DNA of 64,000 bases from NCBI GenBank assembly GCA_013215805.1, contig JABSQM010000005.1:62001-126000 (forward strand), written 5' to 3'. Below, one piece after another: positions 44,283-54,379 of this stretch. The stretch comes from Piscirickettsiaceae bacterium. Lineage in GTDB: Bacteria; Pseudomonadota; Gammaproteobacteria; Nitrosococcales; Methylophagaceae. Each line of letters begins with the position of its first letter. Position 1 is the first letter of the stretch. The notes beneath the pieces are model-generated. The model did no database searches and had not been told where the DNA came from. It worked only from the letters and a program-made list of their open reading frames with translations. A program made the position numbers and the translations under genes.

Positions 44283-45203
44283 ATCTTCTAAATACAACGA
44301 TTTAATTATATCCTACCTGGAAAGAACAATATTGAGTTTATGATATTTGCTGATGGTATATTTTTATATCACCTATTTTGAGACTGTGGTATATAGACAT
44401 AATTCAGCTCATAAAATATTATTTTAGAGGCCACAGGCATATGCAATGCAATCTTTTTGAGTTCTGCTATTTTCAATAAAATTATAGATAAATAGACGTG
44501 AATTGTGAAATAAGCATAGTAACATTTTGGATAATTTAAAATATCGTATATTTTTACAGTTATTTTTGCCTAAATTACTTTGATATGATAACAGACAGGA
44601 TCTGTTGTTAAAACTTTTTTCGGTTCTTAAAATTGTGACTATTTACCCACAATTAATACTCCCTCTATTTTAAATGAGCATGGAAAATAAAATAGCTTTG
44701 AGGACAGTTATCTTTTCCAAGCATTCATAGTCTATGGGTTATTTTAATATGTAAAATTGGTAATATGACTGAAGCATGTAGAAGCCTATCCTAATTTTCC
44801 CATCATGCTTATAATTGATTCATCCGTATCATCTATAACTGAGTTTGAAAAATAAGCACCCTCTAAATTGTTAAGAGTATACCTGATATTAGTGGATAGT
44901 ACCGGTTGAGCAGAATACTTGTATCTATTATTAGTAGCGGTGTATTCAGAGCTCACTGATAAGAAGCAATCCTGATGCTCGTAACATTCTATCTTCCTTC
45001 CTATGTATCTAACTTTATAAACTTAATTGGACAATGTATCAAAGATAGATCTATATCATGCAATGACAGCTACTGAAGGTATTTAATATTTAATTGGCTT
45101 TGTACAATTAACCGTGCTGTCGCACTATTATGTTAGTTAATCAATCAAATTCATGAATAAAATATAAATTTACTATCCTTTGATTTATGTCTATGTAATA
45201 ACG
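44283..45203. other. Convergent gap between exonuclease and ygfZ
   Basis: No supported gene on either strand. Stops are frequent in all frames. One or more lost genes is likely from its 920-base length. Confidence 0.4.
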
Positions 45204-46181
45204 CTAGTTAGCGCCAGTCATTAGAGACTGGATTTTAACTACAGCTGTTGATTTATTAACAAACATCTCTTTCTCACAATCTGCTAATTTTAAACTTAGT
45301 AATAATCTCACAGTATGGATAGAATTAAATTGACCCATTATTACATGGCCTAAAATATTGCCATGAAGATCTGTAACATTCTGTCCAATATCAGGCAAAT
45401 TTTTAATTGTTGATTGTGCGGAGAACAGTCTTCTACTTGGTTTTCCGAGGTAGTGCAGACGTGCCACTATCTCTTGTCCTGGATAACATCCTTTATTAAA
45501 GCTCACACCACCTATGAGATCGAAATTAATTTGTTGAGGTGTGAATTTTTCCATGGTATTAAATAATACTGTGGCTAGTCCCTCATTAATATCAAGCAAC
45601 TGCCATTCCATTTCACTTGACATTTGCCATTTTTTCATTCGAAATCGTTGGCACAGGCTATCAATGTCATTTTGATATCCAAGGCAAAGGTACCTATTTA
45701 TAGAACTGGGAATCTTAATAATTAGGCAACTTTCATATTCAAATGCTTGATAATCCCTCCTAGGAAATAGTAAATTTTTATTAAATGTATCAGAACAAAG
45801 GGCTAGGCCAATTATTGACAATCCATTACTAATATCTGATATGACAACTTTGGATCTTAATTTATACATGCTTAAGCGCTGTTGTATGCTAGTACACATA
45901 TTTTTTGGTAATACCAGTTGTAAAGAATTGTTGCGACTGATCAGGATAAACGTAGCTAATAAACGACCTTTAGCATTGCAAAGGCCATTAGGTTGGGCCT
46001 GATTGGTATCTAGATGATTGACATCATTAGTGAGTAAATTTTGCAAAAAAGAAAATGAATGCTCTCCCTTCACCTCTAACACGCCTAATTGGGTTAGGGG
46101 TATAATAATGTTAGAAGTATTAACATTAGCATCTTGTCTTATTGAGCCTTCATTGAAAAACTGGTATTGAGAATGAGTCAT
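45204..46181 (-). CDS. ygfZ: Folate-binding Fe-S cluster assembly protein YgfZ
   Basis: YgfZ is a tetrahydrofolate-binding protein that helps maintain certain [4Fe-4S] enzymes, such as those doing radical thiolation. The hallmark motif is FNKGCYPGQEIVARLHYLGK, with the conserved cysteine. The N-terminal part has GVLEVKGEHSFSFLQNLLTN and NGLCNAKGRLLATF, matching the glycine-cleavage T-protein fold. At 325 residues it is normal. It lies 165 bases beyond nadB in the same direction, the pairing seen in pseudomonads. Presence fits with other Fe-S enzymes kept here (IspH, AcnB). Confidence 0.92.
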   Translation of the reverse strand: MTHSQYQFFNEGSIRQDANVNTSNIIIPLTQLGVLEVKGEHSFSFLQNLLTNDVNHLDTNQAQPNGLCNAKGRLLATFILISRNNSLQLVLPKNMCTSIQQRLSMYKLRSKVVISDISNGLSIIGLALCSDTFNKNLLFPRRDYQAFEYESCLIIKIPSSINRYLCLGYQNDIDSLCQRFRMKKWQMSSEMEWQLLDINEGLATVLFNTMEKFTPQQINFDLIGGVSFNKGCYPGQEIVARLHYLGKPSRRLFSAQSTIKNLPDIGQNVTDLHGNILGHVIMGQFNSIHTVRLLLSLKLADCEKEMFVNKSTAVVKIQSLMTGAN

Positions 46182-46346
46182 AATTTATTTTTAATTATAT
46201 TATTGAAGAACAATTTGGTTTGATTGGCTTATGTTTATCGTTTTTTTTTAGATAGAAAACATCCTGATAGTAATATGATATATTTTTTGTATCTGTATTT
46301 GAATTTGGCATCTTAGAAAGGATATATTTGTATATTTTAAGTAATT

Positions 46347-47960
46347 TCAAGATTTTCCTTTAATGATAGTATCTTGAGGTAATTGGGATATGTCAATATC
46401 AGGGTAGTCTATAGTATAATGTAAACCTCGACTTTCCTTACGTTTTAAAGCGGAAATTATAATTAATTCTGCTACGTCGGCAATGTTTCGCAATTCAAGT
46501 AGATCACGTGTAATATGATGTTTTTTATAATAGTCTCTAATTTCCTGCTGTAGTAGAAATAGCCTTTGGTGTGCGCGAAGTAAGCGTTCATTTGAACGTA
46601 CTATGCCTACATAATCCCACATGAATCGGCGTAATTCATCCCAGTTATGGCTAATTGATATCGCTTCTATAGCTGGACGAGCTTGACTTGAATCCCAGTC
46701 TAGAACTTTTACATTGTTCTTAGGTGTAAACAGGGATAATTGTTTATTTATACTCTTTGCAGCCGAATCGGCGAAAACCAGACATTCTAATAACGAATTA
46801 CTCGCCATTCTGTTGGCACCATGCAGTCCAGTATGTGTTGTTTCACCAATGGCATATAGACCTTTAATGTTAGTACGACCTTTAATATCGGTAATAATTC
46901 CTCCACAGGTATAGTGTGCTGCTGGGACAACAGGTATAGCTTCACGCGTTATATCAATGCCAAATTGTAGACAGCGCTGATTGATGGTAGGGAAGTGCTC
47001 TCTGATAAATGCCTCTGATTTATGACTGATATTTAAGTAAACACAATCATCACCTGAACGTTTCATTTCATGATCTATAGCCCGGGCCACGATATCTCTA
47101 GGTGCTAATTCAGCCCGCTGGTGAAATTTAGCCATAAATGGTGTATTATCAGCTAAAACTAGTTTCGCTCCCTCTCCACGTAAAGCTTCACTGATTAAAA
47201 ATGATTTAGCTTTTGGATGGTATAGGCATGTTGGATGAAATTGAATGAACTCCATGTTGGCAACGTGGCAGCCTGCACGCCATCCCATTGCAATACCGTC
47301 TCCTGTTGACACGTCTGGATTGCTAGTATAAAGATAAACTTTTCCTGCTCCACCAGTTGCTAATACTGTAATAGGGGCGGTGAATGTTCTAATTGTATCC
47401 GTTTCAATATCTAGCACATAACAACCATGACAATGTTTGTAATCTTCATTACGATGTTCCTGACTCGTGATAATATCGATACCAATATGTAGTGGTAATA
47501 ATTTGATATTTTTATTAATCCTAGCTTTATCTAATAGTGACGTTTCAATTTCACGTCCAGTAGCATCGTCGGAATGTATGATTCGGCGGTGACTGTGCCC
47601 CCCTTCTTGTGTCAGGTGATATGATTGTGATGATACGTAATCTTTAGCTTTGGTAAATGATACACCTTGTCTGATTAACCACTCTATTACTTCCCGTGCA
47701 TTTTCAACAGCGTGACAAACAGCTTCTTTATTGCTTAACCCGACACCGGCTCGTATTGTGTCATTAATGTGTGACTGTAAAGAATCAGTGTGCTCAAGGA
47801 CAACTGATACACCACCCTGCGCGTATAAGGAAGCACTTTCCTCCAACTGTCCTTTGGATATGACCACCACTTTAGTATGAGCTGCAAGTTGTAGTGCAAG
47901 TGCTAGACCGGCTATTCCACTGCCAAGAATAAGGACATCATAGTGATGACAATCAGTCAT
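46347..47960 (-). CDS. nadB: L-aspartate oxidase
   Basis: NadB oxidises L-aspartate to iminoaspartate, the first step of de novo NAD synthesis. The FAD loop is LGSGIAGLALALQLA, followed by ASLYAQGGVSVVL, and the substrate segment HFIQFHPTC-type MEFIQFHPTCLYHP. The conserved TCGGIITDIKGRTNIKGLYA and GLHGANRMASNSLLE bind FAD, and a helical C-terminal domain ends the protein. 537 residues, full length. In gammaproteobacteria nadB typically faces rpoE divergently, and here its divergent neighbour is the decayed sigma-E interval. nadA was not seen in the window. Confidence 0.97.
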   Translation of the reverse strand: MTDCHHYDVLILGSGIAGLALALQLAAHTKVVVISKGQLEESASLYAQGGVSVVLEHTDSLQSHINDTIRAGVGLSNKEAVCHAVENAREVIEWLIRQGVSFTKAKDYVSSQSYHLTQEGGHSHRRIIHSDDATGREIETSLLDKARINKNIKLLPLHIGIDIITSQEHRNEDYKHCHGCYVLDIETDTIRTFTAPITVLATGGAGKVYLYTSNPDVSTGDGIAMGWRAGCHVANMEFIQFHPTCLYHPKAKSFLISEALRGEGAKLVLADNTPFMAKFHQRAELAPRDIVARAIDHEMKRSGDDCVYLNISHKSEAFIREHFPTINQRCLQFGIDITREAIPVVPAAHYTCGGIITDIKGRTNIKGLYAIGETTHTGLHGANRMASNSLLECLVFADSAAKSINKQLSLFTPKNNVKVLDWDSSQARPAIEAISISHNWDELRRFMWDYVGIVRSNERLLRAHQRLFLLQQEIRDYYKKHHITRDLLELRNIADVAELIIISALKRKESRGLHYTIDYPDIDISQLPQDTIIKGKS

Positions 47961-49882
47961 TATATTTTATAATTAAACATAGTAAAATTAACAATTATGC
48001 TGCATACGATTAAGAATCAGGCTTAATCATTCTTTTTATGATATAGACCATAACGATAAAGGTCAAAGTAGATTTACAGATGGTGAAAATTTTCCAAGAA
48101 AATAGATAAATATCAGATATATTAGTAATCAAATACCAATAAGTAGATTATGAATTTTTATGACTGATTTTTATTTAAGATTCTACACAAGATCTATGAG
48201 ATGTAAAAATAAGATTACTGATCTTTCTTAAAAGTTGATCTCTTTTTAAGAATGTGCAATGTATAACGAATTGTATATCTAATTATGTCAAATTACAATC
48301 TAATATTTTAAAGGATATTGCATGGCATCCACTTGTAGGCCACCTTTGATATGCGGATATCCCAGATGTTAATTAATCCTATAAATGTAGCAAATTTAAA
48401 AAATTTGCAAATTTAGCAAAAGCAGTTTTTATATGTGAGGTAATTTAGAATCCATTATAACTTAATCATTTAAAATTATTTGAATAATATTTCTATTTTT
48501 AAGTTATTTAAATTTGCTAAGAACAATCATGACAGCCGTTTGAGATAAAGTATTGCCTGCCTCAGTTAGTGGAACGACACTATCTAGATAATGTAATCAG
48601 GGCAAACATAATTTCTAGGATATTAGTTTGTAAGTCATGTATGACATGGCAATATTGTAAAATATGTATTTAGTTGCGTTTCGTACAAATGGTTTTTATG
48701 GTACGGTTAAGGCTAGTATCATGAAATGGATCAGAACATTTAATATATTATAATGTACAAAAAATTATTTCGAATATTACATTTGCGCTTTTAGTATATG
48801 TTACTGCCAATATTAATTGACATGTAGTACGTGAATACGGAATAAAAGCTTGTTATAGATACTGAAATTTCAGTTGAGTATACTGAAAATAGTCTGTTAC
48901 ATCTGGGTATTTTTTATGTGCTAGTAGTTTAATATGGCATAGTATCGGATGAAATGAGGATTATTTTTAGTTAAAACGCAGCTGCATACCTGGGATTTAT
49001 TGTTAGCTAATATCTATATAAATCATAAGGCACTGAAAATTTTATAGCAGTCAGGTATCACAGATGAGCAACTGAATTATCGCGTATGTACTCCTATTAA
49101 ATACAGGCAATGATCTGTGGTTGATTAAATATTATTCTTCATGCAGATGAATTTAGGTCATATAAAAATTAATATAACTCCTATTTTGCTGCTTAGAAAA
49201 TTATATAGATCAATAATATTGGTCACATATATCACCCTTCAATGTAAGCGTATTCCCATTAATATACGTTATCCAGATATTGATTTCATTGGCGATTTCC
49301 TATATTTTTTAAAGCATCTGCCATGCTTTATTTTTATGTTGTCATTGGTCATGGGGATTGCGTTGCTATAGATAACACAATGTGTATTATTAATATAATG
49401 ATCTCCATGGATTGATATTATAGGCAGATTCAAGGGTGTGCTAATTATTGAAACTTTAATTATTGGCATGGGTAAATAAAAACATTATTAGAAATATTGG
49501 TATCTTTAATAGTGAGCATAAAGCATATATTTTATTGCGCTAGAAAGCATTGTAGGAAATTAAATATGATGGATATCATATATGAAGGTAGAAGTGATGT
49601 TAATATGGTCGGATAAATTGAGGTTATTTACTCAAATATTATGCTTTGTGTTTAATAAAATATTTTTAGTCTGTAAAAATTAATTAAGAGAGAATATCGG
49701 TGTGGGTATTTATTGGAGCACAATAGGAGTTGACATAGCTCTTTAAATATCGAAATAACAATGGGAGCTAGTAAATGTCTTTAATACAATGAATGTTGCT
49801 CATGTTGTGGCTGTATCAGTCACTAGCAATGATCGTTGAAGAATAGGCTTATCACATTAGTTATGCTGGTAATAAATTAAGA
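47961..49882 (+). pseudogene. Decayed rpoE-rseA-rseB interval
   Basis: In relatives rpoE-rseA-rseB-rseC-mucD runs away from nadB. Here rseC and mucD are intact and this 1.9 kb has the right size for the three lost genes. Two remnants can be read. At 49761-49838 MGAS is followed, one frame over, by NVFNTMNVAHVVAV, matching the C-terminus of RseB just before rseC. At 48570-48607 a frame-shifted W-ERHYL-DNVIRAN resembles the RseA segment that reads WxRYHLIGDVIR. No rpoE text can be recovered. A 76-codon open frame at 49141-49371 matches none of these proteins and is taken as accidental. The RseB remnant is moderately convincing, the RseA remnant weaker. A short inverted repeat GCAAATTT-AAA-AAATTTGC occurs at 48390-48408. 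Confidence 0.6.
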
Positions 49883-50314
49883 ATGATCAAAAAAAAGGCA
49901 ATAGTAATTGCTGTTGATAACACTACGATCTGGCTTGATATAAAGCGCCGATCAACCTGTAGTCAATGTCGGGTCAAGAAATTTTGCAGCACTGGATTAT
50001 TGGACAATCATGTGGGTAATAATTTTTTTCGAATCACGGTAGATAAGCATATTAACGTTGCTGTCGGGCAACAGGTGCAACTAGGTATATTAGAACAATC
50101 ATTAGTGCAAGGCGCATTTATAATATACATTATTCCCTTGATAACAATGTTCCTATTGATGGTTATTGCTCAGCTGTTAGATTTTAGCGAGGTAGTGAAG
50201 TTTATAGCTAGCATTTGCGGACTAGCAATCGGATTCTATTTAGTGCATATACGGTTTCAAAAGAATAATAGAAATAATAACATTGGTATGCAAGCTAAGA
50301 TATTAGAGGAGTAG
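49883..50314 (+). CDS. rseC: SoxR-reducing system protein RseC family
   Basis: RseC is an inner-membrane protein of the sigma-E cluster; homologs take part in reducing SoxR and resemble Rnf-associated proteins. The 143 residues have a cytoplasmic cysteine cluster (Cys26, Cys29, Cys35 in STCSQCRVKKFCS), then two transmembrane segments at about 72-94 (VQGAFIIYIIPLITMFLLMV) and 105-122 (VVKFIASICGLAIGFYLV), and a basic tail. It keeps its usual slot, 2 bases before mucD. With rpoE, rseA and rseB gone, its expression needs a new promoter within the decayed interval. Confidence 0.88.
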   Translation: MIKKKAIVIAVDNTTIWLDIKRRSTCSQCRVKKFCSTGLLDNHVGNNFFRITVDKHINVAVGQQVQLGILEQSLVQGAFIIYIIPLITMFLLMVIAQLLDFSEVVKFIASICGLAIGFYLVHIRFQKNNRNNNIGMQAKILEE

Positions 50315-50316
50315 AA

Positions 50317-51741
50317 ATGAAGCATTACAATTTATCTAAACTTTTTAAAATTTTATGCGCCTTGTTTCTGTTTAGCGTTAATTTAGAGGCAATGGATTTG
50401 CCTAACTTCACTGAATTGGTTGCTAATAATGGTGCAGCAGTCGTAAATATTAGTACTACCAAGAATAATCATGATCGCCAAATGCCGCGCTTTCCCCCAG
50501 GGATGCAAATTCCTGAAGGGACACCTTTTGATGAATTGTTTGAGCATTTTTTTAATTCACCAGGGAGACGTTCGCAGCCGTATGAATCACATTCATTAGG
50601 CTCAGGTTTTGTATTGTCATCGGATGGCTATATTTTAACTAACCACCATGTAATTAAAAATGCGGATAAAATCATTGTAAGATTTAGTGATCATAATGAG
50701 CTTGAAGCGAAAATATTAGGCAGCGATGATCGCAGTGATGTAGCACTGTTAAAAGTTGAAGCTACAAATTTGAGCTCGGTAAAATTCGGCGATTCTACTC
50801 AATTGAAGGTTGGTGAATGGGTTCTAGCTATCGGTTCACCATTCGGTTTCGATTATTCTGCAACTGCAGGTATTATCAGCGCATTAGGCCGTAGTTTACC
50901 TAGCGATAGTTATGTGCCATTTATTCAAACAGATGTTGCGATCAATCCAGGAAATTCTGGCGGACCCTTATTTAATATTAATGGTGAAGTAATAGGTATT
51001 AATTCACAGATATATAGCCGTACTGGTGGTTTTATGGGGTTATCATTTGCTATTCCGATGGATATAGCAATGGATGTAGTTGCTCAGATAAAGGCCCAAG
51101 GATATGTTAGTCGCGGTTGGTTAGGCGTGGCCATTCAGAATGTAACCCATGAATTAGCAGAATCATTCGGTCTGGAAAAGCCGCGTGGAGCTTTAGTGTC
51201 AAAGGTATTGACGGGTAGTCCAGCCGCAAAGGCAGGTTTAGAGCCCGGTGATATCATCTTGACATTCGATAGTAAGATAGTCTTAACATCATCCGCATTG
51301 CCTCCCATTGTAGGACGTACGTTAATAGGAAAATCTGTTGATATTATGGTTATGCGTAATAATACGCGTAAGATAATTCAGGTGACAATTAAGGAGCTAC
51401 CTAAAAGTGATGAGATGGCAAGATATAATGGCAATATGGGATTCTCAATAGATGATCGTTTAGCAATTGAGATTGTAAATTTAAGCAATGAACAGCGTGA
51501 AAATTTCACCATACCTAATGGTGGAGTTGTCGTTGTAAAGGTTAGTTCAGGACACGCAGCTACTGCTGGACTTCGCCCTGGAGATTTAATTCTTAGCATT
51601 AACAATTATAAAATTACTGATACTAAACATTTTCTGGCGCTAACGAAAATCTTGCCAGAGGGTAAAGCCATCCCTTTATTAGTACATCGTGGTAATAGTG
51701 CTATTTTTCTAGCTTTGCGAATCACAAGTGGTGGAAAATAA
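50317..51741 (+). CDS. mucD: DegP-family periplasmic serine protease MucD
   Basis: MucD/DegP degrades and refolds misfolded envelope proteins. A signal peptide (about residues 1-25, ending LEA) precedes the trypsin-like domain, with catalytic His111 (TNHHVI), Asp141 (RSDVALLKVE) and Ser214 (NPGNSGGPL). Two PDZ domains follow (RGWLGVAIQNV with GLEPGDIILTF, and GGVVVVKVSSG with GLRPGDLILSIN). AGAGGAG just before the ATG is a strong ribosome binding site. At 474 residues it is standard for MucD. It survives although the sigma-E regulators that normally control it are decayed, which points to continued need for envelope quality control. Confidence 0.95.
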   Translation: MKHYNLSKLFKILCALFLFSVNLEAMDLPNFTELVANNGAAVVNISTTKNNHDRQMPRFPPGMQIPEGTPFDELFEHFFNSPGRRSQPYESHSLGSGFVLSSDGYILTNHHVIKNADKIIVRFSDHNELEAKILGSDDRSDVALLKVEATNLSSVKFGDSTQLKVGEWVLAIGSPFGFDYSATAGIISALGRSLPSDSYVPFIQTDVAINPGNSGGPLFNINGEVIGINSQIYSRTGGFMGLSFAIPMDIAMDVVAQIKAQGYVSRGWLGVAIQNVTHELAESFGLEKPRGALVSKVLTGSPAAKAGLEPGDIILTFDSKIVLTSSALPPIVGRTLIGKSVDIMVMRNNTRKIIQVTIKELPKSDEMARYNGNMGFSIDDRLAIEIVNLSNEQRENFTIPNGGVVVVKVSSGHAATAGLRPGDLILSINNYKITDTKHFLALTKILPEGKAIPLLVHRGNSAIFLALRITSGGK

Positions 51742-51819
51742 ATAATTAGTAATATAAATTTTGGTAGACACAAATCTTATTTTACGGATCAAATTTATTG
51801 CTAATTTATATTTCTGGTA

Positions 51820-51841
51820 TCTAGGTTTAGATTAACCTAGA
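51820..51841 (+). terminator. Hairpin downstream of mucD
   Basis: TCTAGGTT and AACCTAGA pair perfectly over 8 bases around a 6-base loop, about 80 bases past the mucD stop. There is no T-run after it, so intrinsic termination is only possible, not shown. Confidence 0.35.
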
Positions 51842-51969
51842 CACTAGGAATGGAGTGGCTATCAATATATTAAAAATATTATGATTGTTGGAAGTAATGA
51901 CTGTACTTAATTAAATCAATCAATATTCACATAACGAAAGATTTAAATATAGATATAATTTCAAGTATA

Positions 51970-52086
51970 CTATGACATAATCAAACCGTAGGCGACCAAT
52001 GCTATCCAAATAGCTGAAAAAGCCACAATAATATTTGTAAAGGAATTAACAAAAAATTTTTCTAGTGATTTCATAAGTGATTTCAT
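51970..52086 (-). CDS. Small single-span membrane protein, 38 residues
   Basis: A short open frame below the usual length cutoffs. On the minus strand AAGGA sits exactly 6 bases before the ATG at 52086, an ideal ribosome binding site. The product begins MKSLMKSLEKFFVNSF, an amphipathic basic start, then a hydrophobic stretch NIIVAFSAIWIALVAYGLIM that would span a membrane. The MKSL repeat arises from a 12-base tandem duplication (AGTGATTTCATA twice on the plus strand), so two start codons exist. It resembles the architecture of tiny subunits of respiratory or transport complexes, but I recognise no family. It is the only protein-like open frame with a good ribosome binding site in an otherwise eroded gap, which argues for a real gene. 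Confidence 0.5.
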   Translation of the reverse strand: MKSLMKSLEKFFVNSFTNIIVAFSAIWIALVAYGLIMS

Positions 52087-52617
52087 AAATGTTCCTTGAA
52101 TTAATTAATTATTTAAATAATTTTTACTTAAAAAATAGTTTATTGTAATATACCTTATGTTGATTCGGATTAATATATGAATATTTCAGTGAAGAATATA
52201 ATGTTATCAATTTATTAATTATGCTATGTTGGAGATAAGAACAATTGTATAAGTTTTAGACTTGATTTTTAATCAATTATCTTAGTTATATTATTTTATA
52301 GATGATTTTTCTTAATAAATAATATTATTGGGAGTAGCCCCATATGATATATACTTTATTTCGTGCATTGTTTGTTAAATATTAACATTATTGCAACGTT
52401 GATTTTAACAATAAGAACATGTAATATCCTACCTGATAAAAACCACAGATCTGATAGTAGATAACTCCTTTCAGGATGTTTATCAGTTATGAAATGTGAG
52501 ATACATATTGTATATGTTAACCCGTAATATATTGCATATTTGAATACATAGTGATTTTAGCTGATATAAGTCACTATAAAATTCATTGTTCTGTCTCTTA
52601 ATTATTTTTATTTTTTT
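52087..52617. other. Gap between small ORF and tRNA-Asn
   Basis: Nothing recognisable in 530 AT-rich bases. It should contain the promoter of the small ORF on the minus strand and the end of the tRNA-Asn transcript. Confidence 0.4.
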
Positions 52618-52693
52618 TGGCTCCCCGAGCTGGACTCGAACCAGCGACCCAATGATTAACAGTCATTTGCTCTACCAACTGAGCTATCGGGGA
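52618..52693 (-). tRNA. tRNA-Asn (GTT)
   Basis: Read on the minus strand, the sequence folds into a full cloverleaf: acceptor stem TCCCCGA/TCGGGGA, D arm GCTCAGTTGGTAGAGC, anticodon arm AATGA-CTGTTAA-TCATT with anticodon GTT, and T arm GCTGG-TTCGAGT-CCAGC. The discriminator is G and a CCA end is encoded (52618-52620). This identifies asparagine tRNA. Confidence 0.97.
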
Positions 52694-52757
52694 ATTAAGT
52701 TGGTAATTATGATAGTGATTCTGTTTTTGTTGGTCAAGATAAAATTTAATATTTATT

Positions 52758-53942
52758 CTACCTGATGAAACTTTTAATTCTGTTCAATGCAGTCCTCAGA
52801 TTATCCTCATTTGTAGTAATAGATAATCGTATGTGACCTTTGCATCCAAATGCTGTGCCTGGAATGACTGCGATACCCTTGTCAACTAACAATGCTTCGG
52901 CAAAATCAATATCATCTTTCCACTTGGATTTATGACGTAGTATTTTATCAATGCTAGGAAAAACATAGAAGGTTCCATCAGTATTAAGACAGTTGCTTCC
53001 ATTCATGTCATTAAGTTCTGCCACTACATAATCATGACGCTTTTTAAACTCAATCAGCATAGTATCGATGAAGGATTGATCGCCATTTAATGCTTCAAGT
53101 GCAGCAACTTGGGAAATGGATGTTGGATTAGACGTACTTTGTGATTGAATTGTTTTCATCGCATTAATTAAATTCATAGGTCCAGCTGCATACCCTATTC
53201 TCCAACCTGTCATTGAGTAAGCTTTGGATACGCCATTTAACACTATTGTTCTGTCATAAAGATCAGGGCAAGCCATGATAATATTGTGGAATTTTTCTTT
53301 TGCCCAGAAAATATGTTCGTATATATCATCAGTGGCGATTAACACATTGGGGTATTCACGTAATACTTCACCTAATGAGATTAATTCATCTCTTTTATAA
53401 GCCATTCCGGTTGGATTTGAGGGACTATTAATAACTAATAGACGTGTTTTATCTGTAATTGCTGTTTTTAATTGTTCCGGTGTGATTTTAAAATTTTGTT
53501 CTTGATAGCCATTAACAATGACGGGTACACCATCAGCCAGTAAAATTATATCTGGGTATGAAGTCCAATATGGAGCTAAGATAATAGCCTCATCACCTTT
53601 TTCTAATAGTGCTTGGCTTAAATTGAAAAAGCTTTGTTTTCCACCGCTCGAAACCAGTACTTGATTGAATTGGTAATTAAGATTGTTATCACGTGATAAT
53701 TTATCAATAATAGCTTGCTTTAATTCAGAAATACCGTCAACCGGTGTATATTTAGTGAAGCCACTATTAATTGCTGCAATTGCGGCTTGCTTAATGTTCT
53801 CGGGTGTATCGAAATCTGGTTCACCTGCTCCTAAGCCAATGATGCCTCTTCCTTCTTGTTTAAGTATATTAGCACGAGCAGTAATTGTAAGTGTAGGGGA
53901 GGGTTTAATATTTTTAACGCGTTGTGCGAGTTTGATATCCAA
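52758..53942 (-). CDS. aspC: Class I PLP-dependent aspartate aminotransferase
   Basis: A fold type I aminotransferase of the Aat/I-alpha branch that makes aspartate from oxaloacetate and glutamate. The N-terminus carries KPSPTLTITARA and GLGAGEPDFDTP; SPSNPTGMAY holds the substrate-binding Asn; the PLP lysine is in NGVSKAYSMTGWRIGY. 394 residues. I place the start at TTG 53942 because AAGGAG precedes it by 6 bases and relatives begin at this DIKLAQRV position. An ATG 15 bases upstream has no binding site and its codons are the binding site itself. In pseudomonads it neighbours uvrB divergently, as the dead uvrB here confirms. It may link with the oad genes through oxaloacetate. Confidence 0.93.
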   Translation of the reverse strand: MDIKLAQRVKNIKPSPTLTITARANILKQEGRGIIGLGAGEPDFDTPENIKQAAIAAINSGFTKYTPVDGISELKQAIIDKLSRDNNLNYQFNQVLVSSGGKQSFFNLSQALLEKGDEAIILAPYWTSYPDIILLADGVPVIVNGYQEQNFKITPEQLKTAITDKTRLLVINSPSNPTGMAYKRDELISLGEVLREYPNVLIATDDIYEHIFWAKEKFHNIIMACPDLYDRTIVLNGVSKAYSMTGWRIGYAAGPMNLINAMKTIQSQSTSNPTSISQVAALEALNGDQSFIDTMLIEFKKRHDYVVAELNDMNGSNCLNTDGTFYVFPSIDKILRHKSKWKDDIDFAEALLVDKGIAVIPGTAFGCKGHIRLSITTNEDNLRTALNRIKSFIR

Positions 53943-54379
53943 GAAACTCTCCTTCATAAAAACACGATGATTAAGATAATGGATAGTATAACGGAACGGG
54001 AACTACACTGAAGATATATAAGCAAACAATTTAAATCGGTGAATAATATCTTGCTTCTAATGATCATCCAATGGCAATTAAATATTTAGTTATAGATCTA
54101 AAGCGTGGGAAAAATGTGTTAAATTTTATCAGAAATGATTGGAGGTCTAGAAAATTCCACTGTAACAGTGTCGCACAAATATACCAAAAATAAGCTATGG
54201 CGTTAACGACTGATGAAACACTGAACAGCTTAGTATACCGCGAGATAGAGTAATTATTGTATAATATTGAGGAATATTTTGTATTATAATGTAACTGCTA
54301 TCATATCGAAGATTATGTTCCTTTATGGTCTATTTTTATAGACAAAAATGTATCAATGAATGATCAAATGACACGAATG
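53943..54379. other. Upstream region of aspC, likely eroded start of uvrB
   Basis: No intact gene in these roughly 440 bases. By position it should contain the lost 5' part of uvrB and the aspC promoter. No motif of the UvrB N-terminus was readable. Confidence 0.4.
53949..53954 (-). promoter_or_regulatory. aspC ribosome binding site, decides a TTG start
   Basis: AAGGAG on the minus strand lies six bases before the TTG at 53942. The site is inside the first codons of the longer ATG-started reading, which makes that longer reading unlikely. Confidence 0.75.

Noticed and set aside
48301-48375. A 16-codon ORF with AAAGGA six bases before its ATG near 48322
   Set aside because: The product is too short and shows no structure; in an eroded interval such sites occur by chance.
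43198-48420. A shared motif GCAAATTTAGCAAA at about 43203 and 48406
   Set aside because: Two copies of an AT-rich 14-mer in this composition are weak evidence for a repeat family; no flanking similarity was seen.
49141-49371. A 76-codon hydrophobic open frame in the decayed sigma-E interval
   Set aside because: It does not resemble RpoE, RseA or RseB, which occupied this place, and lacks a ribosome binding site.
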